Of a DNA stretch of 64,000 nt, positions 38,230 through 52,189 are shown one piece after another; position 1 is the first letter of the stretch, and each line of letters opens with the position of its first letter. The notes beneath the pieces were generated by a model. That model was not told the origin of the DNA. It was given only the letters and a program-made list of their open reading frames with translations, and searched no databases. Source of the stretch: Montifringilla adamsi (Eukaryota; Chordata; Aves; Passeriformes; Passeridae). The position numbers were made by a program, and so were the translations under genes. The DNA is taken from positions 379,896 to 443,895 of the forward strand of contig JAGGNK010000225.1 in the NCBI GenBank assembly GCA_017590115.1. The letters are read 5' to 3'.

Positions 38230-41200
38230 CTGCAGAGAGACAGAGCAAAACCCCACTCTTCAGCACTCCCAAAGCATGACCACTTTTTTTGCATGGGAAA
38301 ATGAAACATTTGTACGCTCAGCTAAACCCACCCATTTCACTCTTATTTCATGTCTTTCAAAACATGCCTTAAAACTACGCCTGGCTTTAAGTGGCCTCAT
38401 TCCTCATTCTCAGAACATCCCTGCAACATATAAATGAAGAGAAAGCTGCTTTTCAAACCAGCCAATTCAGTATCAGTGGCAAAATGATTAGAAACTTAAA
38501 TCACTGACAAAATATAAAAGCAGCCCAAAAGATGGTGATTGCATGTTCATACCTAGGAAATTAAAATTAAACAAAATCTTAACACATACAATTAATCTTG
38601 AACACCAGGGTGGCAATCAAGCACCAACTGGATCTGAAGAAACAATGAAGTTTTACACAATTTATGCAGATTTCTCAACTGAATCAACTATCTCCTTTTC
38701 AACTGAATTTAAGAGGTATCAAAAGGAAGGCTCGAAACTTGAGTTTTCAATATAAGGAGTAAGAAAACAAGCTTACCTTTCACTCGTCTATACTGATAGT
38801 CCTCAAGTGACTATCACAACCTGATAGTTGCTCAAAGGCTTAAGAGGCTCTTAAAGGGCTTGCAAGACTTAAGCCAGAACCTTCTTTTAACTTTGAGACT
38901 TAATATTTTGCTTTTTTCATATTGCTTGTTTTCCAGCATTTAAATCATGATTCAGGTCAAGAAAAACTTTTGCCATTTTCATCAAAACTATTTAGAAATT
39001 TGCCATACAAGATGACAGCAAAGTCAGCGTGTCTTTCTTTGTATACAGCTAATGACAGAGAAGTTATCTCCAGTGACCTCAGACAGCTAAAGTATCTGCG
39101 AACTTCTTCTCATTTCTGTGGTTCTGTTTGGAGGCTCTCCCTAACCCTCTCTCTGCTGTGCTTTGTGAACATGACCTGCAAGCCTTGGAGTTCCTGTTGT
39201 TCTCATTCCACTTTTGTTTCCATATAGGCAGAAAAGCCCATTACATTTCTCCCAGATCAAATGCAGCATTCATGGCAATGTTATACCTCATTTTATTCCT
39301 TGTCCTCATCTACACAAGCATTTTTAGATAAAAAATTAACTGTGTCAAGGCTCAAAAAGACAACCACACAGTGGCAAACTGCCCCTAGGGAATGCTTTCC
39401 CTAAAAATCAACACAAATTACTACCTGCCTACCAAGTTACTTCTCACTCACCTGTCACCAGTTAGCTGCAGATATCTGTGTTTGCTCTGTGCCAAGGGAA
39501 GTGAGGAGGCTGTGTTTCAATGATTTTTCAGCTTGCATATCCCTGTCCCCTCACTCCTATTCACCAGGCAAGGGTTGGACTGGAAATAAAATAGACAAGT
39601 ACTGCCTATGATTTTCCCCACAAGGCTCCTCCTGGGTTTTTCCACCTCACCCACTGTGAGTCTTTGGTGGGTCAAGAATGGAGCCAGCATGGGAATTTCC
39701 ATAAACTTTACAAATTTCTAGGTATTTTTTCAACATCTTTGAAATTAAGCATGGAGGGAATTGATGAACAGGAAGAAGCACATAATTAGGAAGAAAAATC
39801 ATGTAAAATTCAAGCTTGCTTTTGCAGTAGCTCAAGACAGAGTGCATGCACAGAGAACAACTGCTACAATAATTCAATTCTAGCCCACTCTGCAAGCAGA
39901 GATCTCAGAGCATCACCTGCAACACAAAGCTCCTTGCATGACCAGTGCATTCTGTGAAGTATAATAAATGCAGAAGGTCCCAAATTTGCAAGTCCTTTGG
40001 AAACTGGAGAAGACCTTTTTCAAGCATACAACTTTCAAATATCTAAAACTTAATTTTTGTTATGCTTTGTTATTTGCTTTAAAGCTTTTAAAGATTACTC
40101 TCATCGGGAGTCAAAATCCCTGTTTCTTCTAAGAAATCCATGTTTCTTCTAAAAGACTGAGGAATCCATGTTTCTTCTAAGAGTCATATTCAAAGATATG
40201 TACTTACAACGTACCCTGCCACACAAGAAACACCAAAACACAGGAGGAGGAACACCATACTCATAGCAAAGCAAAGAAGACAATCTGGAAAGTGAACAGG
40301 GGAAAGGAGGGAGAGCTAAAGTCAGAAACAGTCAGAAGCTGCATCAGTGTAAACACAGTATGGTATCATGGAGCTGCTCAATCACCACATAACCAGGAAT
40401 GTATCCTGAGAAGACAGAAAGCTCAATTTGGCTGAAGGACCGCTTTCCCCTTAGGGAAATGAGATAAGGTCTGCCACAGTCTGACTGCCATGGTCAAGAT
40501 TGCTTGTGCAGTTACTCAGAAGCACTATGTCTTCAGTTTGCCAGCTGCAACAGAAGTTGCAAGTGGTATTTTGGGAGGGAGGGACTCATGCTGTAGAAAG
40601 CACAGGAAATGCATCGTTATGTCCCTGGTTTTCTGGAGAGTACCCTGTCTGCTCAGTCAGACAGCAGGATCCTGGCTGACAATCTGCTCTTGTTTTCTAA
40701 ATCACATTTTAGCGATTATGTAAGTTCTTCATTCAGACTGGCAAGATCTGATAAGATGAATCATGCATAATAACCTGATAACATGATAACTCTGAAATTA
40801 TACAGTAACATGATGTAGTTTCAATGCGATCTACACCAGTATTTTAACTGCATTACGGAAGTCTTCATCTTCCACAACATTTTTCTGCAGTTCAGAGCCT
40901 ACAAATATATAAATCAGAGTGAAGCATGTCTGGATGCTGGAAATTCACTGCAGCTATCTGGACCCTCAAGGAAGAGTCAAATTTTAAGGCTTTTTTTTAG
41001 ATTTTACAACCTCATTTACAATGTACCACTACAATGACTAATGTGGACAGAATGTGTGCTGTGCAAGAAAGTGGTATTATTGCAAAACCATGCCTTGAGA
41101 TCTGTTAATGCATTAAGGGAACACTATTAGATTTAGGAAAGGCAATATTTTCTATATCCAGAACCAGAGTTTTGCCATAGTAGATCCATTTGATGACAAA

Positions 41201-44200
41201 AGGGCAATGAAATATAGCAATATTTGAAGAGTAGCCCTCCTTCAAGTTCTAAGATGGGACTTGGCTTAGCTACTTTAATGCAGACAAAATTCTTCCTGAT
41301 TTTGCACAGAGCAGTAGCAAGAGCCCCTTTGTTATGAGAGGCCCTTGCACCAGGCAAGTCCCAGGAGAAATAGCTGTTGGCAGCTGTCCTACAGGAGCGC
41401 TTTCCTTTATTCTGTGAAAAGAATGAACACCATTGGGGAGCAGAGATCTGGCTACCTCAACTACATTTTCTCTTTTGGCTCCTTGCACACGAAAGTCATA
41501 GAGTGGAGTTTTGGTTAGGACCTTTTGGAAGGTTCCTCAGACTAAAAACGAATTCTGTGATATGACTCCCTCAGAAAGGAGGCCAAAAGAGGTGAGGATG
41601 CAGTGTAGGAACTGAACACAAAAAAATGGGATGATGCAGAGGTGTGGAATGGGTGTCCTCCAGCAGTTCCTATACAGCGGAATATGGATTTGGTGGACCG
41701 ATAGCTCAGAGAGGGTGATGGTGCATTTTATTGTAAAGAAGGAAAAAAATCATGTTGGGATTCTGTCCTCTCACAGAAGCCCAGGTAGTTAGCAATGGAT
41801 TGCCTTCCCAGGGTAATCTTAGATAAGCTGATTAACATTAACTTGCATCACACATATCTATGCTTGAAATTCTATTACCATTACTGATTATTAGTACTTT
41901 CATACTGATTTTTTTCAAGGGAGCAATACAGCCAGGACTACATTAGCAGTCCTCTTGAGACATGATGCTAAGGCTGATACTACGGAAAATTTTCTAAAAA
42001 TTCAAGATTCTCAAATAAGAATACAATGCAAATTTTACTTCTGTTAATTAAAAAAAAATGTTCTAATCAGACAACTGTATAAAAACTAAAACCTGAATCC
42101 TAACACATTAAAAGACAGATGTAAAAATACCTGCATTTACTCATTTTACATAGCATGGATTTCAAACTAAACTTATAGCAGCTGAAACCTGACTTTTAAG
42201 TGTTTTTATGGAGAAGCAATGTTTGGTCAGCTTCTACATTAAAAAAAAACTTAGAAAGCAGTTGGGCACTGCTTTCTCATACTTGCAGAAGAAGCTCAGA
42301 ATATTTTAAATCCTCTCTGTTTTCAGTCTGCCCACTCTGTACAAACTTACTAGGCTATTACTCCATCACCATCTGAGGGGAAGCATTGCTTCATTTTTTG
42401 AAAGACCCACCTTTCCATATTAAAAGCACTGTGTATTTACGGTTTGGCCACCATAGTGTAAGTATCAATCTAATTCAAGATTTTAGCTAATGGACAATAT
42501 TGGGGCTTCTCTTATTACTAGAATGTCTTAAGCCAAATGTTTAGTCTTGATAAATGATAGAGATCAATAACAGAAATCCCAGTGTAAATTCATCCACAAA
42601 GGAAGAGTAGTACTGAAGTCCTCACAAAGGCCTGCTGCAGCCCCACAGGCCCTGCTAGCCATCAATCCAGGATCACCTGTATATTTCTCTTCTGCAAAGT
42701 AAGTTGCTGAAGTAAACTCAGCAGGAGCTGCAGCCTTGCCCAGATAGCACCTGAAAATGCTGGGGACCCCAGCCATGCAACAGAGCCCCCAAAATCACAC
42801 CACTGGTAATCACCTTCTCTGCTATCTCCTGTGAGAGGACTCCTGCTGACAGTGGAGTTAAAGCTCAGCCTTTTTGATCCAGTGTTTTGATTTCTTCACT
42901 GATACTGCTAAGGAGGTCATCAAGATGACAAAGGACCAGGACAGACAATCAAAACAGAGCAGCAAACTGGAGGGAATGGGAATAGGTGAGTGCATATTCT
43001 CTGATTTTTGGTTTCTGGAGTACAAAACTTCCATATCAACTCAAATATTATTGAATTTACTTTCTGCTTGAAATAAAGGCTATGAAGCAAGAAGAAGCAG
43101 AAAGAGAGAAAGAAAGCACATAGAAAACAATGGCATCTTACAGGCAAGGTATGAATCAAGTAGTTTTACCCAGTTCACTATGGGGAGAAGGGGTTGACTT
43201 CCACCTCTGATACCAACTGTATATGGCTCCATTTGTTTAGGAAGACGTGTTTTTAATTGAGTGTCTCTTCAGGAAAAAGAAGGGCATACATTACAGAGGA
43301 AAGGCTCACAAATCCTGGCAAGTTCTGCAAGCCTGTGAGATAGTTTGGCAATGTCATGTATTCTTAAGCTAGTGAGTAATTTTCTAACTATGCTAATTTC
43401 TCGCTTAACACATTCTCTGGATGGTGTCCTCAAGGTAAAAGAACCTCTCACCTCAACAAAATCACTATTTTCAACTTCTGTAAGCTTATGTTGTTTGTCT
43501 GTGATTTTAGTTCAGTAAGAAATAATTTAGAAATAAATAGGGATACATGGTAGGAACAAAACAAAACCTTCATGCTAATTTTCCACCTCCACAATTCTAG
43601 GATCCCAAATTTTACATAAAGTCAGTCATTTATGTGTAGCAAGTGCCTTCCCTTTTGTGGGTCTCAGAAATTTTGTGCTTATATTTTGGATTTCTGAAAT
43701 CAGTAGGAGCTCTGCTGCTGAATAAGCAGGCTTTACTCTCAATGAACCACAATTACAATTCCTATCAATAACAAGCAGCACCAAGAATGATTTCCTGAGA
43801 GAGGGGCTCAGAGGGTAGTAGGAAGAAAATATAATACATTTGTTTCTGGGCAAGTAATGCTGTACTCCATTCAGAAAAATGTTGTGGTTGTCTGTCACAT
43901 TTACTCCACAAGGCTGCAGCTCCTTCTAAGCTGATAGTAAGAGTTCAGTATGCTTTCCTTGCCAAGTGTGGCACGCCTTCAGCTGCAGCTGTCATCACCG
44001 CAAGCCAGAGCAAAGCAGCAAAACCTGTTTGCTGGAGAAACTCCTTCAGCTGGCTGGGACAGCATTTGAGGGTTTCCTCACCTTTTCATGCGGAAGACTA
44101 TCACAGGATTAAGAACCTCCCTAGGGCCTGCCTCATTCACAAAGTAAAATGATTGACAGCAGAATTGACTAAGGAACAGTTCGGGGGCTCAATCCTTAAT

Positions 44201-45784
44201 CTGAGTGTAATGCTACAGGCACCACTGCTTATATTTTTGTAATCTTTTCCCCCAGCACCTACTAAATGGATCTATGTAAGCCCTGCTCTTGCACAGTGTA
44301 GCTGAAGGGTCACAGAGAGACCAAAAGAGCACCAGGAGAAGGAGGTGAAAAGGGAGCAGAACGGATGGTGCAGGAAACCTGATCAATCTGAGCAAGGTCT
44401 TGTATGTAAGAACCTCTCCTATTACCTACATGCCAAAGTCTCAATTAAGCTTCCTGAGACTGACCTATTTTCACTCTTTTCCCCCCCCACTCATTGTGAT
44501 TCTTTTGATAATTCCTCAGGCATGTTAAAGCTTTATCATGAATCCCTGACCAACCCACCCCCTGTGCTGGTGCTTCCTGTCATGAATTTTGTTCCTCAGA
44601 AATATAGACCTGATTTGGTTGTTCTCATTTGCAGAGTGTAGAATCACCAGAGAAGGGTACAGAAATGCACAGGACTGCTTCTTCTTGCTGAGGAAGCTTC
44701 TTCCTTCCAAGGACCATGTCTGAAAGTGACCTTTCTACAGTTCTTGAATGTATCTGCTAAGTTGCTGAGTACCTCCAGCTCCAGAGAAGTCAAAGCACTT
44801 GGCTGTGCTATGCTTCACCATTTTTACCCTGTGTCTTCCTTACACATTCTATAAAGGACATGTTCTGCCATGCTCTTCACAGAAGCTCTGTAGCACTAAT
44901 GTAGTCCTGTAAAATATCAACACTCCGCGCTACTTACAACTGAGCAGTGTACTTCTGAACCCAGAAAAGATTTTAGAATTTTGAAAGCACCAAATCCTGC
45001 TTGCTCAATTCAGTGTTTAGCAAGTGCACCCCTGAAACTTTCTCTCAAATGACACATACCTCATTTTGTGAACAAAGACACTTCTCACTGTGACCTGCAA
45101 CAAAGACCTGAGAGACAACATAGACTCTGTGGCCTAACTTAAAAAAACTATGTTCCTTCAGACTGACAAATGAAAGCAAGTTTTAGGACTAGCAGTTCTT
45201 CAGACTTACACACTACTAGATGTACTGTCCAATGACCCTTATGTACCCCTGGGTTAGTGAGCAGAGAAAAGTGGCGAGAGCAAACATTTTCAGTTGTACT
45301 CATGTCTTTCTCCACCTCCACTAGCAGGTGATGTAGCAACAATGATGATCAGTGCAAATTCCATCCTGGATTTCCAAGCACTTGGAAAACTGTGTAACTG
45401 TGATTTGCGTGAATTTGGCTCTACCTTCCACTGAGGTTATAATGGGTCTGACACTGAATTTTTCCACATCTTCAAACAAAACCCATCCTTTTCATAAAGT
45501 ATCTTTTAACAGCAAAGGCAAAATGCATGTTTCCATTTCTAACATTTTTACTGTTGTACTGCTCCTCACACCTTGAAATCAGGTAGGACCACTGTTGCAC
45601 AGAAAGAAAGAGCTTTTGTGGTGCAACCAAGCTATCCACCCTCAAATTTGCTTAGAAGAGCTTAATGTCCACTGAAATGAAGACTCCTCTAAGTGGCCAT
45701 TGAACCAGGTCCAAAATGTCTTATCTGTGAGGCTGGACTTGCCTAATGAATAATGTCCCTGCAGCCACTTCCCTTGATGGATGA
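38230..45784 (-). other. KIAA1958: Probable KIAA1958 first intron, proximal part
   Basis: AT-rich, with no gene recognised. Three copies of tgtttcttctaa occur within 60 bases at 40121, 40141 and 40169. Assignment to intron 1 rests on the start codon lying at 38119 and the absence of a CpG-rich promoter nearby. Confidence 0.45.
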
Positions 45785-46555
45785 ATTTTGGATAGGCTAG
45801 AAAGATGGGCTGAGGCCAATTGTATGAGGTTCAGCTAGACCAAGTGCCAAGTCCTGCACTTTGGCGACAACAACCCATATAGTGCTACAGGCTGGGGGTA
45901 GAGTGTCTGGAAATCTGCCCAGTGGAAAAGGATCCAAGGATGTTGGTCAACAGTGGCTGAATATAAGGCAGAATATGCCCAGGAGGCCAAGAAGGACAAT
46001 GGCATCCTGGCCAGTATCAGCAATTGTGTGGCCAGCAGGACCAGAGCAGTCCCTCTGTACTGGGCACTGGTGAGGCTGTGCCTCAAGCGCTGTGCTCAGT
46101 TCTGGGTCCCTCACTACAAGAAAGACACTGAGGTGCTAGAGTGTGCCCAAAGAAGGGCAAAGGAGCTGAGAAAGGGTGTGGAGCACAGGTCTGATGAGAA
46201 GCAGCTGAGGGAGCTGGGGGTGTCTAACTTGGAGAAAGAGAGGCTCAGGGGAGACCACACCACTACAATTCTGCAACTCTGAAAGGAGGGTGTAGCCAGG
46301 TGTGTTTGGTCTCTTCTTCCAGACAACTAGCAAAAAAATAAGAGGACATAGCCTCAAGTGGCTGAGGTTGGACATTAAGAGTTTCTTCACAGAAAGGGGA
46401 ACTAAACATTGGAATGGGCTGCCCTGGGATGCGATGGAGTCACCATCCCTGGAGGTGTTTAAGAAAAGATTGGATGTGGCACTTAGTGCCACAAGTATTA
46501 TACTTGATGGTATCAGAGATATTTTTCCACCTAACTGATTGTGTGATTCTCTAAT
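45785..46555 (+). repeat. CR1 LINE fragment (ORF2 C-terminus and 3' end)
   Basis: A plus-strand CR1 copy. It begins near gataggctagaaagatgggc and reads through the end of ORF2 with decayed coding: [59 protein letters not shown] (about 46000-46250), then KSFFTERGTKHWNGLPWDAM (about 46378-46440). It ends at about 46545 with the tgattgtgtgattct family terminus. Frameshifts and stops break the frame. Its orientation is opposite to KIAA1958. Confidence 0.88.
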
Positions 46556-48824
46556 TTTGATTTCTGTTTTTTGAAAAGCCCAAACTGATGAAAAGATGCC
46601 TCTACACTCATATAATTCTTTCATCATTGTTCTTAATAAGATTTTTTACCTCAGTCACCAGTAATTAATCCCTTTAGTAGTCCAGATTCTCTTGCTTTGA
46701 GTTCACATTTTGTCTACCAAAACATAAAAATCAAAAAAAAAAGACCTCTTGCTCCATTTTTCTCAACCCGGTATCTCTTGTATGTGTTAGAAATTCTAGC
46801 CTCCACTTTTAATGACTCCAGCCTGTGTTTTACACAGAGCTGGCATCATCACTCAGAGCAAGTTGAGCAGGGTGCTGAGGTGACAACAGCAATACAATTT
46901 TCCAGAGGAAAAAAAATGGCCCTGGTTTTGCTTTTGCTACAAGTGGGTCTTGCAATAACCAAGCAGGGATTGTCAGGTACACCAGTACTCAATGCAGAGT
47001 CTCTGGGGTAAAACCTGCTCTGAAAGCAAACAAAAATCATAGTGCATCCAGTCAACACCTTAATAGTTAAACAGCTCTGCTGCAGCAGTGCCAGGGTGAA
47101 AATCTGATATTCAGTATGCCTCCACGAACTTTGTCAATATGAGTGTCAAAGACAACATCAGCATAAATGTGATGGTGACAACAATGTACATTTCTACACC
47201 ATGCAACCAGCACTATAACACAAAGGAGTACTTGAGAAGATGCCTGTGCATCAGGATTAGTAAAACATAGCAGGGAGTTTTACTGTAGCCTCAGGTAAAT
47301 CTTGCCTATCTCTCATATTTTATTATCTACATATTCAACAAAGACATTTTTAAAGAAAGAATTCATCTTCTGGGAAAGCATTTCTGAAAAGTATATATCA
47401 ACCATAAGATTTTAAGGTCCTGAGCACTTGAAAAAAATAATCTGTATTTTACTGACATTACCAGGGAGCTTATCTATCATGGATTGGTTATTTTGTGTTG
47501 TTTATTAAAATTTTTTCCAAAATTGCATCTGCCTTCACACCATTTTTCATGATAACCTGAGACTAAAACTGGATTATATCAAAGACTCAGCTTATATGTC
47601 TCAGCTTGCAGTTCAGAATCGTTATTTAATGGAGAAATCGCACCCCATGTTTTGAAAATGTTTAAGGTATAGCCTTTCCTGAGTTTACCACAAAGCATAT
47701 GTACCCTCTCTAACTTTAGAATTACAGCTGGAAGAATCAAGCACACACAGCCTGAAGGCAAGATGTTTTCCTTGGCTCTTTGTTTTCCTAGAAATTATAT
47801 TAAGAGAAAGTCTGCACATGATTTACTGAAAAGAAAACAGAAATATTAACATTGACTTGCAGAAAAATTATGAAGACGAAACATCCCCATCTTCTTAGAG
47901 GGAAACCAATGCCTTAAGTTCCAACCCAAGCAATTTAACTATTCCATGCTATTCCTCACTTGCAAACATGAGCAGCTTCTGTGGATTAAAGGCTTTACTG
48001 TGCCAGATTTTATTTGTAATTTTTTATTTGTAGGACTTACCCACATACAGATGAGGGGTTGGTGGCAATCCTACACAACAAGCAACCCGACCTACTATTC
48101 AAGAAGATGAGGAATGGGACATCCAGAGATTTAAGAGCCTGAGCCCACCCAGGCCACTCTGCATGCCACCACAAAAAACTTGCAGGTCTGAGTTCAGTGG
48201 GGCTGGAGCTACGGGGGCTTCAACAGCTGTACATGAACAGCCCTTTGACATTGGTTGGCTCAGTCAACAAAGGCCTCAGTTCTTACAAGCATTCATGTAA
48301 TCAAAAGCACTGAATGGCATGCTCAGAGGACTATGTAAACTAAACATCTATAAAATCTGACCCTGAGGATCTGAAAACCTAACAAAGTTCTAACTAGGCA
48401 AGTACTGGAGCTCTGCCCAAAAGAACTAAATGCATATTCTCAAGCAAGCACAGTTTTTGTTAACATCAGTGCAGGATTTGGCATGCACAACATTTAAGGA
48501 AGGTGCAAGATTAAGAAAGAAAGAGAACTCCCTGACATGCAAAAGACTTTGGAAGAAGGGCTCTACCTATGTCAGAGGACTCTCAAGTCTCACAAACTAT
48601 CATTTATATCCTCTTAGAGATTCAAAACCCGAACTGTAGCCTTTGGATAACTGAAGTTCAAAACAACATGCTACATACACTGCTGAATGTTTGGCAAAGT
48701 AAGTGAAAACAAGACTGAATAAATCACAGGACTGGTAAAGTGGAAGCAGGTGTGTAAGAAAAAATGTTCATATATGGTTGGATGTATTGTTACATATTTA
48801 CATCACAAATCTTCATTAACCTGT
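46556..48824. other. KIAA1958: Probable intronic stretch, no feature recognised
   Basis: Short frames only. No repeat family or gene could be assigned by eye. Confidence 0.45.
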
Positions 48825-48978
48825 GGATGCCCTATTCCTGGAAGTGTTCAAGGCCAGGTGGGATGAGGCTCTGAGGAGCCTGATCTAGTGAGTGGCATTC
48901 CTGTCCATGGCAGAGGGGGCTGGAACTAGATCATTAAGTCCCTTCCGACTCAAACCATTCTATGATTCTGTGATTCAT
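48825..48978 (+). repeat. CR1 LINE 3'-end fragment
   Basis: About 150 bp of a CR1 3' end: ttcctggaagtgttcaaggc, ggctggaactagatcattaa, gtcccttccgactcaaacca, and the terminal ttctatgattctgtgattc. It is strongly 5'-truncated. Confidence 0.85.
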
Positions 48979-49283
48979 TAAAGTCTGTTATGCTTTATTA
49001 GTACTGGACTTATTGCACAAAAATAGATGAGGAAATTCTTTCCAAAATTACCCATTTCTGTTCATACTGGTTTATTTCATTAGAGTGAAAAATGGCCCTA
49101 GACAAAATGCATGCTAGTATAAACAGCTAAATAAAACCAATTACAAGCAGGATAGGAATTTATTGTAAAGTACACACCTCCAAAGCAAACCTTTAACTTT
49201 CAATAAGTGCATCCTAACAAACTTCTTAGTATCCAGAAAGATGATTTTTAAAAAAATCAAAAATATAAACTTTTCCATGTGTG

Positions 49284-49309
49284 ATCTTCCCCTCCCCTCC
49301 CCTCCCCTT
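49284..49309 (+). repeat. CCCCT pentamer microsatellite
   Basis: Repeated cccct units (cccctcccctcccctcccc) form a short C-rich simple repeat. The minus strand is G-rich with several G4 runs, so quadruplex formation is conceivable. Confidence 0.85.
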
Positions 49310-50119
49310 CCCAATTAAATAACAGATAATCAACCAAAATATTTCTTAAAATACAGTATGTTTCAAAGAAAACAGCAGGTGTTTTATTATACCAACCTGA
49401 CCATGTTTCTAACTAATTCTTTCTTGTGGTTTCATTTAGCCTTTGACTAGAATTAGTAGAAAATATACAGGCTTTCCTCATTAAAAAAAAAAAAAAAAAT
49501 ACCCAACACACCCTTATCCCACAAATACAATCTGAAGTGTCATACTGTATAGGCATTCCAGTGACGTTGATATCAATATCTAACTTCTTCTAACTCTCTC
49601 TAGATATGAATAACCTATAATTAATGCCAAACACTGAAAAACATGCCAAGAATAACTAAGGATCACACTGTGGGAAACACAGAGCTTTCTAACATACTAA
49701 TTATTAATCTAATCTTTGAAAACATTTTCTACAAGGACATGCACAGATTTGATACTCATTCATTCAACTGTGTTATGGAGTATATTTGCATTTAAAACCA
49801 GTCAGATCTCTTTCACAGACATGTGGACATTTCTTGTTTGAAGAAATAAAACAGAACCTAGAAGAGCTATTTTAGAATTATAGTGAGGAATGACACAGGG
49901 TCTTATTTAGAAATTAGAACTCAAAATAAAAAGGAAAAAAAGGTGAAAAAGAACATGCTGACATTTATACAGGATGTAAGTGTACTGAACTGCCCTGACC
50001 AATTTTCTTAAATTTCTGCTGATATTTTTCCAACTGGGTTTCACTGGCAATGTACTTAGATAGTTTCATCTCCTCTCAGAAAGACTTGTTTCAGTCAAGA
50101 CTTCTGATTACTTCCTAGT

Positions 50120-50690
50120 ATGTTGAGTCCACACCAGAAAAATCTGTACTGTGAGTTCTTGTATTGACGCTTCGCACCACTCTTGAGGTGTCTGAAAAGA
50201 GGTCTGGTTCCTTATTGTGGGGGGATAGACTATAAGAAAATAAAGATAGTGCAGAAAGTAATCTCACCCCTAAGGATTTGCAGCTGGGCCAATTACCAAA
50301 GATTAGGCCTGACTTTAACAGGCCACAGCTGTGACCAATGAGAAGAGGAGTGCTATACAAGAGTGGGTTGGCTGGTTGAGAAGGAACTGGAGTCAGTTGG
50401 CTACTTTGTGAAGAAGAAAGAGTCATTGTTCTGAAGAGCTGCCCATGAGAAAATGCCATGGTATGACACTTTTGTGATAAGGAGACAACAGTATGGAACT
50501 TTTGCAGTAAGATGACAACACTTTCTAGTTGTGAAGTGTTACCAATAAGATACAGCTGGGGGGGGCAGCAGTGAAAATTACTGCCACCAAACTCAGCAGT
50601 GATGATGTTGTCACATCTCTCTGGATAGCAGCACTTCTGGATTTGCCAAGGCAAGATATCCTCTAACCCTTCTGCAAACTGTCAATACTG
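50120..50690 (+). mobile_element. Probable endogenous retroviral LTR (unclassified)
   Basis: A block unlike its AT-rich surroundings, with LTR-like promoter architecture: GGCCAAT at about 50287, CCAAT at 50335-50339 and a TATA-like tatacaa at 50354-50360, about 15-20 bases apart. A later part reads agtcagttggctactttgtg, aagaagaaagagtcattgt and tatggaacttttgcag. I recall similar LTRs from songbird genomes but cannot name the family. A candidate start is TGTGGGG at 50216. The ends and target-site duplication were not resolved. A 179-codon minus-strand frame across it shows no protein resemblance and is taken as chance. Confidence 0.42.
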
Positions 50691-52189
50691 GAGCAACCTC
50701 AGAAAGAAGTCAGAGGGACAATTACCCCTTGCCTTGCACCATATCTGGGTCTGGAGTTGAGTTTCACCTTGTTTTGCACTGACAGTATTTCACCTTCACC
50801 TGCAAGCATTTCAGCAGTCACTGTGGTACATACAAGGCAGGAGAAAACAGAATCCTCCAGATCTGAGTGCAGTTCCTCTTGTTTGTTCACGCACACTTCC
50901 ACCTGCCCAATTGCAAGTAAAAGGTACATGTTGGCACTAAAAAGAAAAATGCAAGTGCTGACTGAGTATTACCACTGAAGAATGTCCCTGTTATGTTTAA
51001 CCTCCAAACCCTTCTGATGCTGTCAGTGCAGTCTAAGGTTTCAATAGCATTTGTATGAGATTTCACTGAAGGGTCAGAGCAAACTGGCATCTCCAGCCAC
51101 AGTCCCATGATGTGTACAAAGCCAAAGACAATGCTATGAACCAGCCCTTCGCAAAGCAGCCCCCTACGTGGGGACTTTGCTGGTGTGCCAAATGGAAGGG
51201 CATATTTCACTTACTGTCCTGGGGGGCTCAACATGCCACTGTCCTGTCTAGACAGAAGGTTGGGCATAATTTCTGACCCATGATTTTCTGCAGCAATAGA
51301 AAAAGAAATTCTGCCACACGAAAGAGATGAACACAGTTAAGTCTTATAGGATAGACAAACATGTTGCTCCTTGGGTCATTTACACTATGGACAAGATGAT
51401 TTTTCTACAACTGCCTTTTAAAATTTAACTGTTTCATTAGAGCAGAAATGCAAGTACTGAAATGTTGCTTCTGATGAAGCATGAATGCTGGCACTTCTGT
51501 AACTGTTCTGCTTTTTAGTCATGTAACTGCCCAGGTCCACAGAAAAAATGGCACAGAAACAAAGCACTCAAAGGCTTTACAAAACACAGGACATCTGCGA
51601 AGTCTGAGCAACCAAAATTACATTTGCAAAGGGCAAGCTCCACAGTTTTGTAAAGCCCAGCAGCAGCATGAGACCAAACTGAACTACTATGTTCCCCCTT
51701 TAAATGTCTTTTATGAAACTGCTTTTAGACCAGTTAAAAACATGAAGTAGGTCCTTCCGTTTGGCCCTTGCAGATGGAAGTGTGTCCACCTTTGTTAAAA
51801 CCAGGTTTCATTTCAAGCTGCACCATAGCACGCTACAGAGGAGTCTATTCCCGTGGTTGCTAAAGCAAGCAAAATGCTGAGGGACGTGAAGAGAAATTTA
51901 GGCTACTTGCTGTCTGCCAGACTGGAACAACCAGACTTAGGAATACTCCTAAAAGAGATGCAAATAAAAATAAAGCCTCTCACAGCATTTAAAAAAGCCT
52001 GTGTTTAGAATAGCTGTGAAATACAGGGATAAATCTGCCAAAGACAAAAAGGGAAGAAATTAAAATCTCTTGGCTGTACAGTTTTGGAAGATGATAGGGA
52101 AAAGGCAGTCAAAAGATGTCTCTCTCTGCAGCACAGCTGTGCAAGTTAAACATTTCATAGCTAAGAGCACTGTATTTGGTAACTAGCCT
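50691..52189. other. KIAA1958: Probable intronic stretch, no feature recognised
   Basis: Nothing classifiable. Only short frames without family resemblance occur. Confidence 0.4.

Noticed and set aside
46136..46627. A 163-codon minus-strand open frame
   Set aside because: It is the antisense of a decayed CR1 ORF2, which is clearly readable on the plus strand.
50115..50654. A 179-codon minus-strand open frame
   Set aside because: It coincides with a probable LTR read backwards, with CCAAT and TATA-like elements on the plus strand. The protein has no recognisable features.
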